Of a DNA stretch of 37,554 bases, positions 8,397 through 17,576 are shown piece after piece. The translations under genes and the position numbers were made by a program. Location of the stretch: the NCBI RefSeq assembly GCF_014117215.1, contig NZ_JACGXS010000018.1, positions 1 through 37,554 of the forward strand, given 5' to 3'. The notes beneath the pieces were generated by a model. It did not search any database and had not been told where the DNA came from. It worked only from the letters and a program-made list of their open reading frames with translations. Origin of the DNA: Stenotrophomonas tumulicola (GTDB lineage Bacteria > Pseudomonadota > Gammaproteobacteria > Xanthomonadales > Xanthomonadaceae). The number at the start of each line of letters is the position of its first letter. Position 1 is the stretch's first letter.

Positions 8397-8975
8397 ATGG
8401 ACCTTTCAGACCCCACCTTCCAGCTTGAGATCGCTGCCAACGTCGCGGCCGCCGCGTCGATCCTGCTTGCAGGACGCAACAGCGTGCACGGCTGGTGGAT
8501 GAGCATCATCGCCGGCCTGCTGTTCGCGCTGGTCTTCCTGCAGGCCCGGCTGTACGGCCAGGTTGCCCTGCAGGGCTTTTTCATCGGCGTCGGCGCGCTG
8601 GGATGGTGGCAGTGGCTGCGTGGCGACCACGGCGCCCCCTTGCCGATCACGCGCATGCCGAAGCGTGCGTGGCCCTGGCTGGCGGCGCTGGTGGTGGCCG
8701 GCACGTGGGGCTATGGCTGGATGCTCGCCCGTCACACGGACGGACAGGCGCCCTACGTCGACGCGGCGATCCTGCTGCTGAGCATGGTCGGCCAGCTGAT
8801 GATGATGCGGCGCAAGCTGGAATGCTGGTGGGTGTGGCTGCTGGTGAACACCCTGGCGGTGCCGCTGTATTACGGCGGTGGCCTGCAGCTGACCGCGCTG
8901 CTGTATGTTGGCTACTGGATCAACGCGGTTGTCGCGTTGCGGCACTGGCGGCAGGTGATGGCTGTGGCGCGCTGA
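8397..8975 (+). CDS. pnuC: PnuC-type nicotinamide riboside transporter
   Basis: A 192-residue inner-membrane protein with about seven hydrophobic helices and conserved PnuC features: GWWMSIIAGLLFA, GWWQW, and the WWVWLLVNTLAVPLYY segment near the C-terminus (W-x-x-x-N substrate-binding helix). PnuC proteins move vitamin B3 or related vitamins by facilitated diffusion, with trapping by phosphorylation; nicotinamide riboside is the usual substrate, and thiamine-specific relatives exist. The gene stands alone after the fadL terminator. Its stop lies five bases before the REP/putA-tail tandem array. The start is ATG 8397; no strong Shine-Dalgarno is visible. Confidence 0.88.
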   Translation: MDLSDPTFQLEIAANVAAAASILLAGRNSVHGWWMSIIAGLLFALVFLQARLYGQVALQGFFIGVGALGWWQWLRGDHGAPLPITRMPKRAWPWLAALVVAGTWGYGWMLARHTDGQAPYVDAAILLLSMVGQLMMMRRKLECWWVWLLVNTLAVPLYYGGGLQLTALLYVGYWINAVVALRHWRQVMAVAR

Positions 8976-8980
8976 CGCGG

Positions 8981-9635
8981 CCCACCTTCGGTAGCGCCGA
9001 CCCATGGTCGGCGGCTTTGGGGTGATGGGGGCTGATGGATTCCGCCGAGCATGGCTCGGCGCTACCGCACCCAACCGCAGCAACCACCCCGTGGCACGGC
9101 AGGAAAATCAGTTGCCCGGTGTCAGCAGCGAGGCGTTGCCCACCTTCGGTAGCGCCGACCTATGGTCGGCGGCTTTGGGGTGATGGGGCTGATGGATTCC
9201 GCCGAGCATGGCTCGGCGCTACCCAACCCCACCCCACCGCAGCAACCACCCCGTGGCACGGCAGGAAAAATCAGTCGTCCAATGTCAGCAGCGAGGCGTT
9301 GCCCACCTTCGGTAGCGCCGACCCATGGTCGGCGGCTTTGGGGTGATGGGGCCGATGGATTCCGCCGAGCATGGCTCGGCGCTACCGCACCCCACCCCAC
9401 CCCACCCCACCGCAGCAACCACCCCGTGGCACGGCAGGAAAATCAGTCGCCCGGTGTCAGCAGCGAGGCGTGGCGCACCTTCGGTAGCGCCGACCCATGG
9501 TCGGCGGCTTTATGTGATGGGGGCTGATGGATTCCGCCGAGCATGGCTCGGCGCTACCCAACCCAACCCAACCGCAGCAACCACCCCGTGGCAGGGCAGG
9601 AAAATCAGTCGCCCAATGTCAGCAGCGAGGCGTTG
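8981..9635. repeat. Four tandem units: inverted REP pair plus copy of putA 3' end
   Basis: The pnuC-putA gap is filled by four direct repeats (8981-9138, 9139-9301, 9302-9473, 9474-9635; 158, 163, 172 and 162 bp). Each unit has, in order: CACCTTCG; a REP of the GACC-CATGGTC type (9153 copy reads GACC-TATGGTC); GGCTTTGGGGTGATGGGG (altered in unit 4); an inverted GAGC-type REP (CCGCCGAGCATGGCTCGGCG); a short CACCC/AACCC run; CAACCACCCCGTGGCA; and about 33 bp equal to the last codons and stop of putA. The rightmost copy of that tail is the real putA end (9605-9637). Units differ by scattered substitutions and in length of the pentanucleotide run. Confidence 0.93.
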
Positions 9636-12600
9636 CCGCCGGCGGCGGTGGTGTTCACCGTCACCGTCTTTTCCGTGGCGAAGCGCAGCAGGTAGTGTGG
9701 GCCGCCCGCCTTGGGACCGGTGCCGGACAGGCCCTGGCCGCCGAACGGCTGCACGCCGACCACCGCACCGATCTGGTTGCGGTTGACGTACACGTTGCCC
9801 ACATGGATCCCCTGGGTGATGCGGTCCACGGTTTCGTCGATGCGCGAATGCACGCCCAGGGTCAAGCCATAACCGGTGGCGTTGATCTGGTCGATCACCG
9901 TGCCCAACTGGTCGCCCTTCCAGCGGATCACGTGCAGCACCGGTCCGAAGATCTCGCGCTGCAACTGCCCCAGGTCCTTCAGTTCGTACGCACGCGGCGC
10001 GAAGAAGGTGCCGTGTGCGGCCTCGTCGGACAGCGTCGCGGCGGCGATCAGGCGTGCCTCACGGTCCATGCGTGCGGCATGGTCGACCAGGATCTGCAAC
10101 GCGTCGGCATCGATCACCGGGCCGACGTCGGTGGACAGCTGGCCCGGGTCACCGACCTTCAGCTCGGCCATCGCGCCGGCCAGCATCGACATCACCTTGT
10201 CGGCGATATCGTCCTGCACGAACAGCACGCGCGCCGCTGAACAGCGCTGGCCTGCAGAGGTGAATGCCGAACCGATGGCATCCTTGACCAGCTGTTCCGG
10301 CAGTGCCGAGGAGTCGGCGATGAACGCGTTCTGGCCACCGGTCTCGGCAATCAGCACGCCGATCGCCGCGTCACGTGCGGCCATCGCGCGATTGATCGCG
10401 CGCGCGGTATCGGTCGAGCCGGTGAAGGCCACGCCGGCCACGCGGGCATCGGCGGTCAGCGCAGCGCCGACAGTGGCGCCATCGCCCGGCAGGAACTGCA
10501 CCACGTCAGCCGGTACGCCGGCGTCGTGCAGCAGCTTCACCGCGTAGTAGCCGATCAGGTTGGTCTGTTCGGCAGGCTTGGCGATCACGCTGTTGCCTGC
10601 GGCCAGCGCGGCAGCCACCTGGCCGAGGAAGATGGCCAGCGGGAAGTTCCACGGGCTGATGCAGACGAACACGCCACGGCCATGCAGTTGCAGTTCGTTG
10701 GACTCACCGGTCGGGCTCGGCAGCTTCTCGGCGTGGCCGAACTGCTCGCGCGCCTGCTTGGCGTAGTAGCGCAGGAAGTCTACCGCCTCGCGCACTTCGG
10801 CCACGCCATCGGGCAGGCTCTTGCCGGCTTCCTTCACGCACAGCGCCATGAACTCGGCGATGCGTGCTTCCAGCTGGTCGGCGGCGTGTTCCAGCACCGT
10901 CGCGCGGCTGGCGGCCGGTGTGCGGTTCCAGCCCGGCTGGGCGGCCACTGCATTGGCCAGCGCCTGCTGCACGGTGGCGGCGTCGGCGGCCTGCCAGTGG
11001 CCCACCATCTCGCGGTTGTCGGCGGGGTTGGTCACCGGCAGTGATGCACCGCCGGTCGTGGCACCGGGCACCAGTGGCATCGCCTGCCACGGCTTGATGG
11101 CACCGTTGAGCTGCCCGGCAAGGGCGCGCAGTTCGTTGTCGTTGGCCAGGTTGATGCCCATGGAATTGTTCCTGTCGTGGTTCTGGCTGCGCAGCAGGTT
11201 CACCGGCAGCGGGATCTTGGGATGCGCGATATTGGACGCGGACACCGAAGCGAAGGCGTCGACCATCTCCACCGGGTCGCGGACCAGGTCGGCGATGGCC
11301 ACGCGGTCATCGGTGATGCGGTTGACGAAGCTGGAGTTGGCGCCGTTCTCAAGCAGGCGACGCACCAGGTAGGGCAGCAGGTCTTCGTGCGAACCCACCG
11401 GTGCGTAGACGCGGCACGGCAGGTCGAGGCGGTCGGCTGGCACCACTTCGGCGTACAGGTCATCGCCCATGCCATGCAGCTTCTGGTGTTCGTAGACGCC
11501 GCCCCGGGCGAGGGTGCGGATCGCGGCGATGGTATGCGCGTTGTGGGTGGCGAACATCGGGTAGATCGCATCGGCATGCCCGAACAGGCGCCTGGCGCAG
11601 GCCAGGTAGGACACGTCGGTGTTCTGCTTGCGGGTGAACACCGGATAGCCCGGATAGCCCTCGATCTGCGCACGCTTGATTTCCGCGTCCCAGTAGGCGC
11701 CCTTCACCAGCCGCACCTGCAGTCGCCGCCCGTTGCGGCGTGCCATGTCGGCCAAGAAATCGATCGTGTACGGGGTACGCTTCTGGTACGCCTGCACCAC
11801 CACGCCGAAGCCATCCCAGCCGGCCAGCGAAGCATCGGAGAACACGGCCTCGATGATGTCCAGCGACAGCTCCAGGCGGTCGGCTTCCTCGGCGTCCACG
11901 GTGCAGCCGATGCCGTAGCCCTTCGCCAGCTGCGCCAGCTCCAGCACGCCTGGCACCAGGTCATGCAGCACGCGTTCGCGCTTGGCATGTTCGTAACGCG
12001 GATAGAGCGCGGACAGCTTGATGGAGATGCCCGGCGCGTTGTTGACGTCGCCATCGGCGCGCCCACCACGTGCCTTGTGGTCGCCGCCGATGGCGTGGAT
12101 CGCGCGGCGGTAGTCTTCCAGGTAACGCAGTGCGTCCTTCATGGTCAGCGCGCCTTCGCCCAGCATGTCGAACGAATAGCGGTAGCTGGCGTTGTCGCCC
12201 TTGTGCGAGCGCTCCAGCGCCTCGCCGATGTTGCGGCCCATCACGAACTGATGGCCCATGATCTTCATCGCCTGGCGCACGGCCAGCCGGATCACGGGCT
12301 CTCCCACGCGGCCCATCAGGCGCTTGAACGCCCCGGGCACGTCCGCACGGGTGGCATCGTTGATCTGCACCAGCTTGCCGGTCAGCATCAGGCCCCAGGT
12401 GGAGGCATTGACCAGCACCGAATCGCTGCCGCCCATGTGCTTCTTCCAGTCCGCGTCGGCCAACTTGTCGCGGATCAGCTTGTCGGCTGTTTCCTGGTCC
12501 GGTATGCGCAGCAGCGCCTCGGCCACGCACATCAGCAGCACGCCCTCTTCGCTGCCCAGGTCGTACTGGCGCATGAAGGCTTCGATGGCCCCCTGGTCCT

Positions 12601-12841
12601 TGGCGCGCACGCGCACCCGGGCGACCAGGTCGGTGGCCAGCGCCTGCACCTGGGCCTGCTCGGCGGCCGGCAGCCGGGCCTGGGCCAGCAGCTCGGTGAC
12701 ATGGGTAGCCTCGTCCTTCAGCCACGCATTGGTGATCGCCTGACGGAATGAGGTGGGGGAGGCCGGCAGTTCCGGCGACAGCAGCGCGCCGGCCTGCGGC
12801 ACGGAGCCGGGGACAGCGGTGGAAGGGGTGGGTGCGTTCAT
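9605..12841 (-). CDS. putA: Bifunctional proline dehydrogenase / glutamate semialdehyde dehydrogenase
   Basis: PutA oxidises proline to glutamate in two steps: an FAD proline dehydrogenase domain, then an NAD-dependent aldehyde dehydrogenase, joined by a substrate channel. The first half (to about residue 550) carries the PRODH barrel with LQVRLVKGAYWD and the motif YAPVGSHEDLLPYLVRR. The second half is ALDH with Glu833 (LIAETGGQN) and Cys867 (GQRCSAARVL), 34 residues apart as usual. There is no N-terminal ribbon-helix-helix domain and the protein stops shortly after the ALDH domain (1078 aa), so it fits the shorter PutA class that does not act as its own repressor. ATG 12841 is preferred over the more upstream in-frame start at 12934. 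The last ten codons are the sequence repeated in the adjacent tandem array. Confidence 0.96.
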   Translation of the reverse strand: MNAPTPSTAVPGSVPQAGALLSPELPASPTSFRQAITNAWLKDEATHVTELLAQARLPAAEQAQVQALATDLVARVRVRAKDQGAIEAFMRQYDLGSEEGVLLMCVAEALLRIPDQETADKLIRDKLADADWKKHMGGSDSVLVNASTWGLMLTGKLVQINDATRADVPGAFKRLMGRVGEPVIRLAVRQAMKIMGHQFVMGRNIGEALERSHKGDNASYRYSFDMLGEGALTMKDALRYLEDYRRAIHAIGGDHKARGGRADGDVNNAPGISIKLSALYPRYEHAKRERVLHDLVPGVLELAQLAKGYGIGCTVDAEEADRLELSLDIIEAVFSDASLAGWDGFGVVVQAYQKRTPYTIDFLADMARRNGRRLQVRLVKGAYWDAEIKRAQIEGYPGYPVFTRKQNTDVSYLACARRLFGHADAIYPMFATHNAHTIAAIRTLARGGVYEHQKLHGMGDDLYAEVVPADRLDLPCRVYAPVGSHEDLLPYLVRRLLENGANSSFVNRITDDRVAIADLVRDPVEMVDAFASVSASNIAHPKIPLPVNLLRSQNHDRNNSMGINLANDNELRALAGQLNGAIKPWQAMPLVPGATTGGASLPVTNPADNREMVGHWQAADAATVQQALANAVAAQPGWNRTPAASRATVLEHAADQLEARIAEFMALCVKEAGKSLPDGVAEVREAVDFLRYYAKQAREQFGHAEKLPSPTGESNELQLHGRGVFVCISPWNFPLAIFLGQVAAALAAGNSVIAKPAEQTNLIGYYAVKLLHDAGVPADVVQFLPGDGATVGAALTADARVAGVAFTGSTDTARAINRAMAARDAAIGVLIAETGGQNAFIADSSALPEQLVKDAIGSAFTSAGQRCSAARVLFVQDDIADKVMSMLAGAMAELKVGDPGQLSTDVGPVIDADALQILVDHAARMDREARLIAAATLSDEAAHGTFFAPRAYELKDLGQLQREIFGPVLHVIRWKGDQLGTVIDQINATGYGLTLGVHSRIDETVDRITQGIHVGNVYVNRNQIGAVVGVQPFGGQGLSGTGPKAGGPHYLLRFATEKTVTVNTTAAGGNASLLTLGD

Positions 12842-13274
12842 GCCGATCCGGCCAGTGGAAAACTTGGCGATTTTAATCATTTTTTGGTCGCCGGATAGCC
12901 CCCTCATCGCCCCTTGAGGGTTTCCTGATAGCACCGCCCTGTAAAGGATTCAGGATATTGACGGGGGCCCTGTAAATTTGTGCTGAAATCGGCAAATCGG
13001 CCGACGCCGCATTGCTGTGCTGCAGCATCGCAAATACCGTGAATGGACCTTGCTACTGGCGAGAGGGCAGGGCTACCATCGAGACGTTTCCCGCGGCAGG
13101 TGCGCGGTTGCGGCATGATCGGGGTGTTTACGGCACTTGCTGGTCAGGCAGGTAACTGCGGTGGCGTCCCCCCACGGGCGCTGCATGCGCCAGGCACGTG
13201 CAGGAAGTGGAAGCGCTTGAAGGCTTGCTCGCCGCCAGCGATGGCGGTCACCGACGACGTCAAGGGTCTAGGCA
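12842..13274. other. Intergenic region between divergent putA and coxB
   Basis: This 433-bp region has no supported gene. The putA-proximal part is AT-richer (TTTTAATCATTTTTT near 12871-12885) and probably holds the putA promoter. It also has a small dyad CCCTCA/TGAGGG near 12901-12921 and two copies of CCCTGTAAA at about 12939 and 12969. The coxB-proximal half is GC-rich with no clear signal. An 85-codon open frame at 13043-13300 overlaps coxB and has no good start or recognisable features. Confidence 0.5.
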
Positions 13275-14228
13275 ATGAAGCAACGCAGAGGGTGGGGTAG
13301 CAAGTGCGTGTCCGGGGCCGCCGCCATGGTGGCCGGGATCGGGTTTCCGGCATTGGGATGGGCGCAGTCCGCCGATCCCAAGCCATGGCAATTGAACATG
13401 GGCAAGGGGGTTACCCAGACCTCGCGGCTGGCCTGGGAATCGAACATGCTGTCGCTGGTCGTGGTCACGGTCATCGGCGTGCTGGTGTTCGGCGCGTTGT
13501 TCTACGCCATCTTCAAGTTCCGCAAGTCCAAGGGCGCGGTTGCCGCCACCTTCAGCCACAACACCAAGGCCGAAGTCATCTGGACCGTCATCCCGGTGAT
13601 CATCCTGGTGGTGATGGCATGGCCGGCCACGGCCAACCTGATCAAGATGTACGACACCCGCGATGCCGAGATGACCGTCAAGGTGACCGGCTACCAGTGG
13701 ATGTGGCGCTACGAATACCTCGGCGAAGGCGTGGATTTCACCAGCCGCCTGGACCGCGAGTCGGATCGCGTGCGACAGAGCGGCGTGGTGCCCACGCGCG
13801 AAAGCCATCCGCACTACCTGCTCGACGTCGACAACCGGCTGGTGCTGCCGGTGGATACCAAGGTGCGCTTCGTCATCACCTCCGACGATGTCATCCATGC
13901 CTGGTGGGTACCGGCACTGGGCTGGAAGCAGGACGCCATTCCCGGCTTCATCAACGAAGCCTGGACCAGCATTGAGCAGCCCGGCGTGTATCGCGGGCAG
14001 TGCGCTGAACTGTGCGGCAAGGACCACGGGTTCATGCCGATCGTGGTCGAAGCGGTGTCCAAGGAAGACTTCAAGCGTTGGCTGGCGCAGAAGAAGCCGG
14101 CGCCAGCGGACGCACCGGCGCCGGCCGAACCCGCCGAGCCCGTGCCGGAAGACGGCACCGGCACCGCACCGCGGCAACCGGTCGCGCCGCCGGCCGAACC
14201 TGCTGCCCCGCCGTCGACCGACGCCTGA
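13275..14228 (+). CDS. coxB: Cytochrome c oxidase subunit II
   Basis: Subunit II of an aa3-type heme-copper oxidase; it takes electrons from cytochrome c through the binuclear CuA centre. The signal peptide is about 1-31 (GWAQS). Two transmembrane helices follow (about 56-78 and 99-118). The periplasmic cupredoxin domain has TGYQWMWRYEY and the CuA ligands: His in DDVIHAWWVP and the GQCAELCGKDHGFMP motif (two Cys, His, Met). The last 45 residues are a Pro/Ala/Glu-rich tail with no heme c motif, so this is not a caa3 fusion. It is the first gene of the oxidase cluster; ctaD begins 62 bp downstream. Confidence 0.96.
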   Translation: MKQRRGWGSKCVSGAAAMVAGIGFPALGWAQSADPKPWQLNMGKGVTQTSRLAWESNMLSLVVVTVIGVLVFGALFYAIFKFRKSKGAVAATFSHNTKAEVIWTVIPVIILVVMAWPATANLIKMYDTRDAEMTVKVTGYQWMWRYEYLGEGVDFTSRLDRESDRVRQSGVVPTRESHPHYLLDVDNRLVLPVDTKVRFVITSDDVIHAWWVPALGWKQDAIPGFINEAWTSIEQPGVYRGQCAELCGKDHGFMPIVVEAVSKEDFKRWLAQKKPAPADAPAPAEPAEPVPEDGTGTAPRQPVAPPAEPAAPPSTDA

Positions 14229-14290
14229 CCCAACCGCCCGTGGCCGCAGACCCGGCCACCGTGACAATCAGATCTGAGAGGTTCTTTGCG

Positions 14291-15901
14291 ATGGCGTACT
14301 CGGCAGTTGGGCACGACGAACACCACGGACACCAGCAGGGATTCTTCGCGCGTTGGTTCTTCTCGACCAACCACAAGGACATCGGCACGCTGTACCTGCT
14401 TTTCAGCTTCATCATGTTCATCATCGGCGCGGCGATGAGCGTGGTCATCCGTGCCGAACTGGCACAGCCCGGCCTGCAGTTCGTCAAGCCCGAGTTCTTC
14501 AACCAGATGACCACCGTGCATGCGCTGGTGATGATCTTCGGCGGCGTGATGCCTGCCTTCGTCGGCCTGGCCAACTGGATGATCCCGTTGCAGATCGGTG
14601 CGCCGGACATGGCGCTGCCGCGCATGAACAACTGGTCGTTCTGGTTGCTGCCGGTGGCCTTCAGCCTGCTGCTGGTGACCCTGTTCCTGCCGGGCGGCGC
14701 CCCCGCCGGTGGCTGGACGCTGTACCCGCCGCTGTCGCTGCAGGGCGGCTACAACGTGGCCTTCAGCGTGTTCGCCATCCACGTGGCCGGCATCAGCTCC
14801 ATCATGGGCGCGATCAACATCATCGCCACCGTGCTGAACATGCGCGCGCCGGGCATCGACCTGTTGAAGATGCCGATCTTCTGCTGGGCCTGGCTGATCA
14901 CCGCCTTCCTGTTGATCGCGGTGATGCCGGTGCTGGCCGGCGCGGTGACCATGCTGCTGACCGACAAGTTCTTCGGCACCAGTTTCTTCAACGCCGCCGG
15001 CGGTGGCGACCCGGTGATGTACCAGCATATCTTCTGGTTCTTCGGCCACCCGGAGGTGTACATCATGATCCTGCCCGCCTTCGGCGTGGTCAGCGAGATC
15101 ATCCCCACCTTCAGCCGCAAGCCGTTGTTCGGCTACCAGGCGATGGTCTACGCCACCGCGGCCATCGCGTTCCTGTCCTTCATCGTCTGGGCCCACCACA
15201 TGTTCACCGTGGGCATGCCATTGGGTGGTGAGATCTACTTCATGTTCGCCACCATGCTGATCTCCATCCCCACCGGGGTGAAGGTGTTCAACTGGGTCAG
15301 TACCATGTGGCGCGGTTCGCTCACCTTCGAAGCGCCGATGCTGTGGTCGGTGGCCTTCGTCATCCTGTTCACCATCGGCGGTTTTTCCGGCCTGATGCTG
15401 GCCATCGTGGCGGCGGATTTCCAGTACCACGACACATACTTCGTGGTCGCGCATTTCCATTACGTGCTGGTCACCGGCGCGGTGTTCGGGCTGATCGCCG
15501 CGGTGTACTACTGGTGGCCGAAATGGACCGGGCGCATGTACAGCGAGAAGTGGGCCAAGGTGCACTTCTGGTGGTCGATCGTGTTCGTGAACCTGCTGTT
15601 CTTCCCGCAGCACTTCCTCGGCCTGGCCGGTATGCCACGACGCATCCCGGATTACAGCGTGGCCTTCGCGGACTGGAACCTGGTCAGCTCCATCGGTGCG
15701 TTCGGCATGTTCGCCACCCCGTTCATGATGGCCGCGATCCTGCTGTCGTCGCTGCGCAATGGCGAAAAGGCCGCCGACCGGGCCTGGGAAGGCGCGCGCG
15801 GACTGGAATGGACGGTGCCGTCACCGGCCCCGGCGCATACCTTCACCACGCCGCCAGTCATCCGTCCGGGCGATCTTGCCCACGATGACATCACCCACTG
15901 A
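14291..15901 (+). CDS. ctaD: Cytochrome c oxidase subunit I
   Basis: The catalytic subunit, with low-spin heme a and the heme a3-CuB site, which reduces oxygen and pumps protons across the inner membrane. It has about 12 transmembrane helices in 536 residues. Ligands are visible: His in MTTVHALVMIFGG (heme a), HPEVYIMILPAFG (CuB His and the crosslinked Tyr), WAHHMFTVG (two CuB His) and HFHYVLVTGA (heme a3 and heme a). The frame extends upstream inside coxB, but ATG 14291 has GAGAGG nine bases upstream and matches the family N-terminus (FFSTNHKDIGTLYL). It lies between coxB and the small membrane protein gene. Confidence 0.97.
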   Translation: MAYSAVGHDEHHGHQQGFFARWFFSTNHKDIGTLYLLFSFIMFIIGAAMSVVIRAELAQPGLQFVKPEFFNQMTTVHALVMIFGGVMPAFVGLANWMIPLQIGAPDMALPRMNNWSFWLLPVAFSLLLVTLFLPGGAPAGGWTLYPPLSLQGGYNVAFSVFAIHVAGISSIMGAINIIATVLNMRAPGIDLLKMPIFCWAWLITAFLLIAVMPVLAGAVTMLLTDKFFGTSFFNAAGGGDPVMYQHIFWFFGHPEVYIMILPAFGVVSEIIPTFSRKPLFGYQAMVYATAAIAFLSFIVWAHHMFTVGMPLGGEIYFMFATMLISIPTGVKVFNWVSTMWRGSLTFEAPMLWSVAFVILFTIGGFSGLMLAIVAADFQYHDTYFVVAHFHYVLVTGAVFGLIAAVYYWWPKWTGRMYSEKWAKVHFWWSIVFVNLLFFPQHFLGLAGMPRRIPDYSVAFADWNLVSSIGAFGMFATPFMMAAILLSSLRNGEKAADRAWEGARGLEWTVPSPAPAHTFTTPPVIRPGDLAHDDITH

Positions 15902-15908
15902 GGTGCAC

Positions 15909-16046
15909 ATGCCTGACCTTCCATCCCCGACCGAAGATGCGCAGGCCCTGCGCCGCCGCCGCGCCCATCGCACGGCGTGGGTGGTGGGCGGCATCGCGGT
16001 GCTGGTATACGCCGGCTTCATCCTGAGCGGAGTGATAGGGCGATGA
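15909..16046 (+). CDS. Small single-pass membrane protein of the oxidase cluster
   Basis: A 45-residue protein with an Arg-rich segment (RRRRAH) before one transmembrane helix (about 26-43). It starts seven bases after the ctaD stop with AGGTG upstream, and its stop codon overlaps the ctaG start in ATGA, so translation is likely coupled to ctaG. Small membrane proteins at this place are common in beta- and gamma-proteobacterial oxidase operons and are often named cytochrome oxidase small assembly proteins. The role in assembly is inferred from position and size only. Confidence 0.8.
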   Translation: MPDLPSPTEDAQALRRRRAHRTAWVVGGIAVLVYAGFILSGVIGR

Positions 16047-16639
16047 GCAGCGACGCGCCAGCCGCCACCACGCCCTCGCGGCATGCCGGGCTGCCGCGCC
16101 TGATCGGCGTGGCGGTGGCGGTGTTCCTGCTCACCTTTTCGCTGGTGCCGCTGTATCGCATCGCCTGCGAGAAAGTGTTCGGCGTGCGCCTGGAGCGTGG
16201 CCCCGGTTCGCAGGCCAGCGTGGGTGCGGCAGCGGGCAAGCGCACCGTGCGGGTGGAATTCGATGGCGGGGTGAATTCGAAACTGCCGTGGTCGTTCCAT
16301 CCCGAGCAGCTGACCATGGACGTGGTGCCGGGTGAGCTCAACGAAGCGCTGTACTTCGCGCGCAACGACGGCAATGCCGCGCTGGTGGGAAGCGCCGTAC
16401 CGTCGGTCGCGCCGGCACGCGCATCGGGCTACTTCAGCAAGACCGAATGCTTCTGCTTCACCGCGCAGACCCTGCAGGCGGGTGAGAAACGCGACATGCC
16501 GGTGCGTTTCATCATCGACCCGGACCTGCCGCCGGAGATCCGGACCGTCACCCTGTCCTACACCTTCTACAAGAACGACGCGCTGTCGGCGCGCCTCGCA
16601 CCGGCCAGCGTGCCGGCCGATGCGCACGCGGCGCCCTGA
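16043..16639 (+). CDS. ctaG: Cytochrome c oxidase assembly protein CtaG/Cox11
   Basis: A membrane-anchored copper chaperone that delivers copper to CuB of subunit I. The 198-residue protein has one N-terminal transmembrane helix (about 16-37), then LVPLYRIACEKVFG with the conserved Cys, and a periplasmic immunoglobulin-like domain with the copper-binding motif CFCFTAQTLQAGE. The start ATG 16043 overlaps the stop of the preceding 45-codon gene (ATGA). ctaE follows after 44 bp. Confidence 0.95.
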   Translation: MSSDAPAATTPSRHAGLPRLIGVAVAVFLLTFSLVPLYRIACEKVFGVRLERGPGSQASVGAAAGKRTVRVEFDGGVNSKLPWSFHPEQLTMDVVPGELNEALYFARNDGNAALVGSAVPSVAPARASGYFSKTECFCFTAQTLQAGEKRDMPVRFIIDPDLPPEIRTVTLSYTFYKNDALSARLAPASVPADAHAAP

Positions 16640-16683
16640 TCCTTTCCATCACCGTACGTTGCCCTTCGAACCGGACACCGACC

Positions 16684-17559
16684 ATGGCCCAGCCTCCTAC
16701 CGACGCCAACGTGTATTTCGTCCCGGCCCAGAGCAGGTGGCCGTTCATCGGTTCCATCGCCATGATGATCACCATGGTCGGCGTGGCCAGTTGGCTCAAC
16801 GACGCCGGCTGGGGCAAGTGGACCTTCTATACCGGCCTGGCCATGCTGGTGCTGACCCTGTTCTGGTGGTTCAGCGACGTGGTGCGCGAATCGCAGGCGG
16901 GCAACTACAACCGCCAGGTCGATGGTTCGTTCCGGATGGGGATGGTGTGGTTCATCTTCTCCGAGGTGATGTTCTTCGGTGCGTTCTTCGGTGCGCTGTT
17001 CTACACCCGCAACCTCGGCCTGCCCTGGCTGGGTGGCGAGGGCGACGGCGTGATGACCAATGAACTGCTCTGGCAGGGCTATTCCACCGCTTGGCCGACC
17101 AATGGCCCGGGCGCCATCGGTGGTGCGTTCCAGACCATTCCAGCCTGGGGCCTGCCGCTGATCAACACGCTGATCCTGCTCACCTCCGGCGTCACCCTGA
17201 CCATCGCCCACCACGCCCTGAAGGCAGGCCATCGCCGGCAACTGCTGACCTGGCTGGGCATCACCGTCGTGCTGGGCCTGGTGTTCCTGAGCCTGCAGGC
17301 CGAGGAGTACATCCATGCGTATACCGAGCTGAACCTCACGCTGGGTTCGGGCATCTACGGCTCCACCTTCTTCATGCTCACCGGCTTCCACGGCGCACAC
17401 GTGCTGCTGGGCACCATCATGCTGATCGTGATGTGGCTGCGTTCGGCGAAGGGGCACTTCACCCGCGACAACCATTTCGGATTCGAGGCCGCCGCGTGGT
17501 ACTGGCACTTCGTCGACGTGGTGTGGCTGATGCTGTTCCTGTTCGTCTACGTGCTCTGA
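16684..17559 (+). CDS. ctaE: Cytochrome c oxidase subunit III
   Basis: Subunit III of the aa3 oxidase, a seven-helix membrane protein of 291 residues which stabilises subunit I. Typical segments are seen: WFIFSEVMFFGAFFGALFY with the conserved Glu, QAEEYIHAY, GSTFFMLTGFHGAHVLLG and the C-terminal AAAWYWHFVDVVWLMLF. It completes the coxB-ctaD-ctaG-ctaE order. The gene is convergent with the small gene at 17577-17795. Confidence 0.96.
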   Translation: MAQPPTDANVYFVPAQSRWPFIGSIAMMITMVGVASWLNDAGWGKWTFYTGLAMLVLTLFWWFSDVVRESQAGNYNRQVDGSFRMGMVWFIFSEVMFFGAFFGALFYTRNLGLPWLGGEGDGVMTNELLWQGYSTAWPTNGPGAIGGAFQTIPAWGLPLINTLILLTSGVTLTIAHHALKAGHRRQLLTWLGITVVLGLVFLSLQAEEYIHAYTELNLTLGSGIYGSTFFMLTGFHGAHVLLGTIMLIVMWLRSAKGHFTRDNHFGFEAAAWYWHFVDVVWLMLFLFVYVL

Positions 17560-17576
17560 CCGGCACGCCGGTGCAT

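Noticed and set aside
8981..9635. CRISPR-like array
   Set aside because: The repeated part is most of the 160-bp unit, there are no unique spacers, and no cas genes are near. It is a tandem duplication of REP plus gene end.
9035..9786. Open reading frames of 100-150 codons running through the putA-tail/REP array
   Set aside because: They are translations of tandem non-coding repeats (each repeat gives the same peptide), with no ribosome binding site and with a strong link to the repeat period; not genes.
13043..13300. 85-codon open frame before coxB
   Set aside because: It overlaps the coxB start, has no motif and lies in a likely promoter region.
13814..15613. 599-codon minus-strand open frame opposite ctaD
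   Set aside because: It is antisense to well-recognised coxB/ctaD, with His/Gln/Asp-rich shadow composition typical of GC-rich antisense frames.
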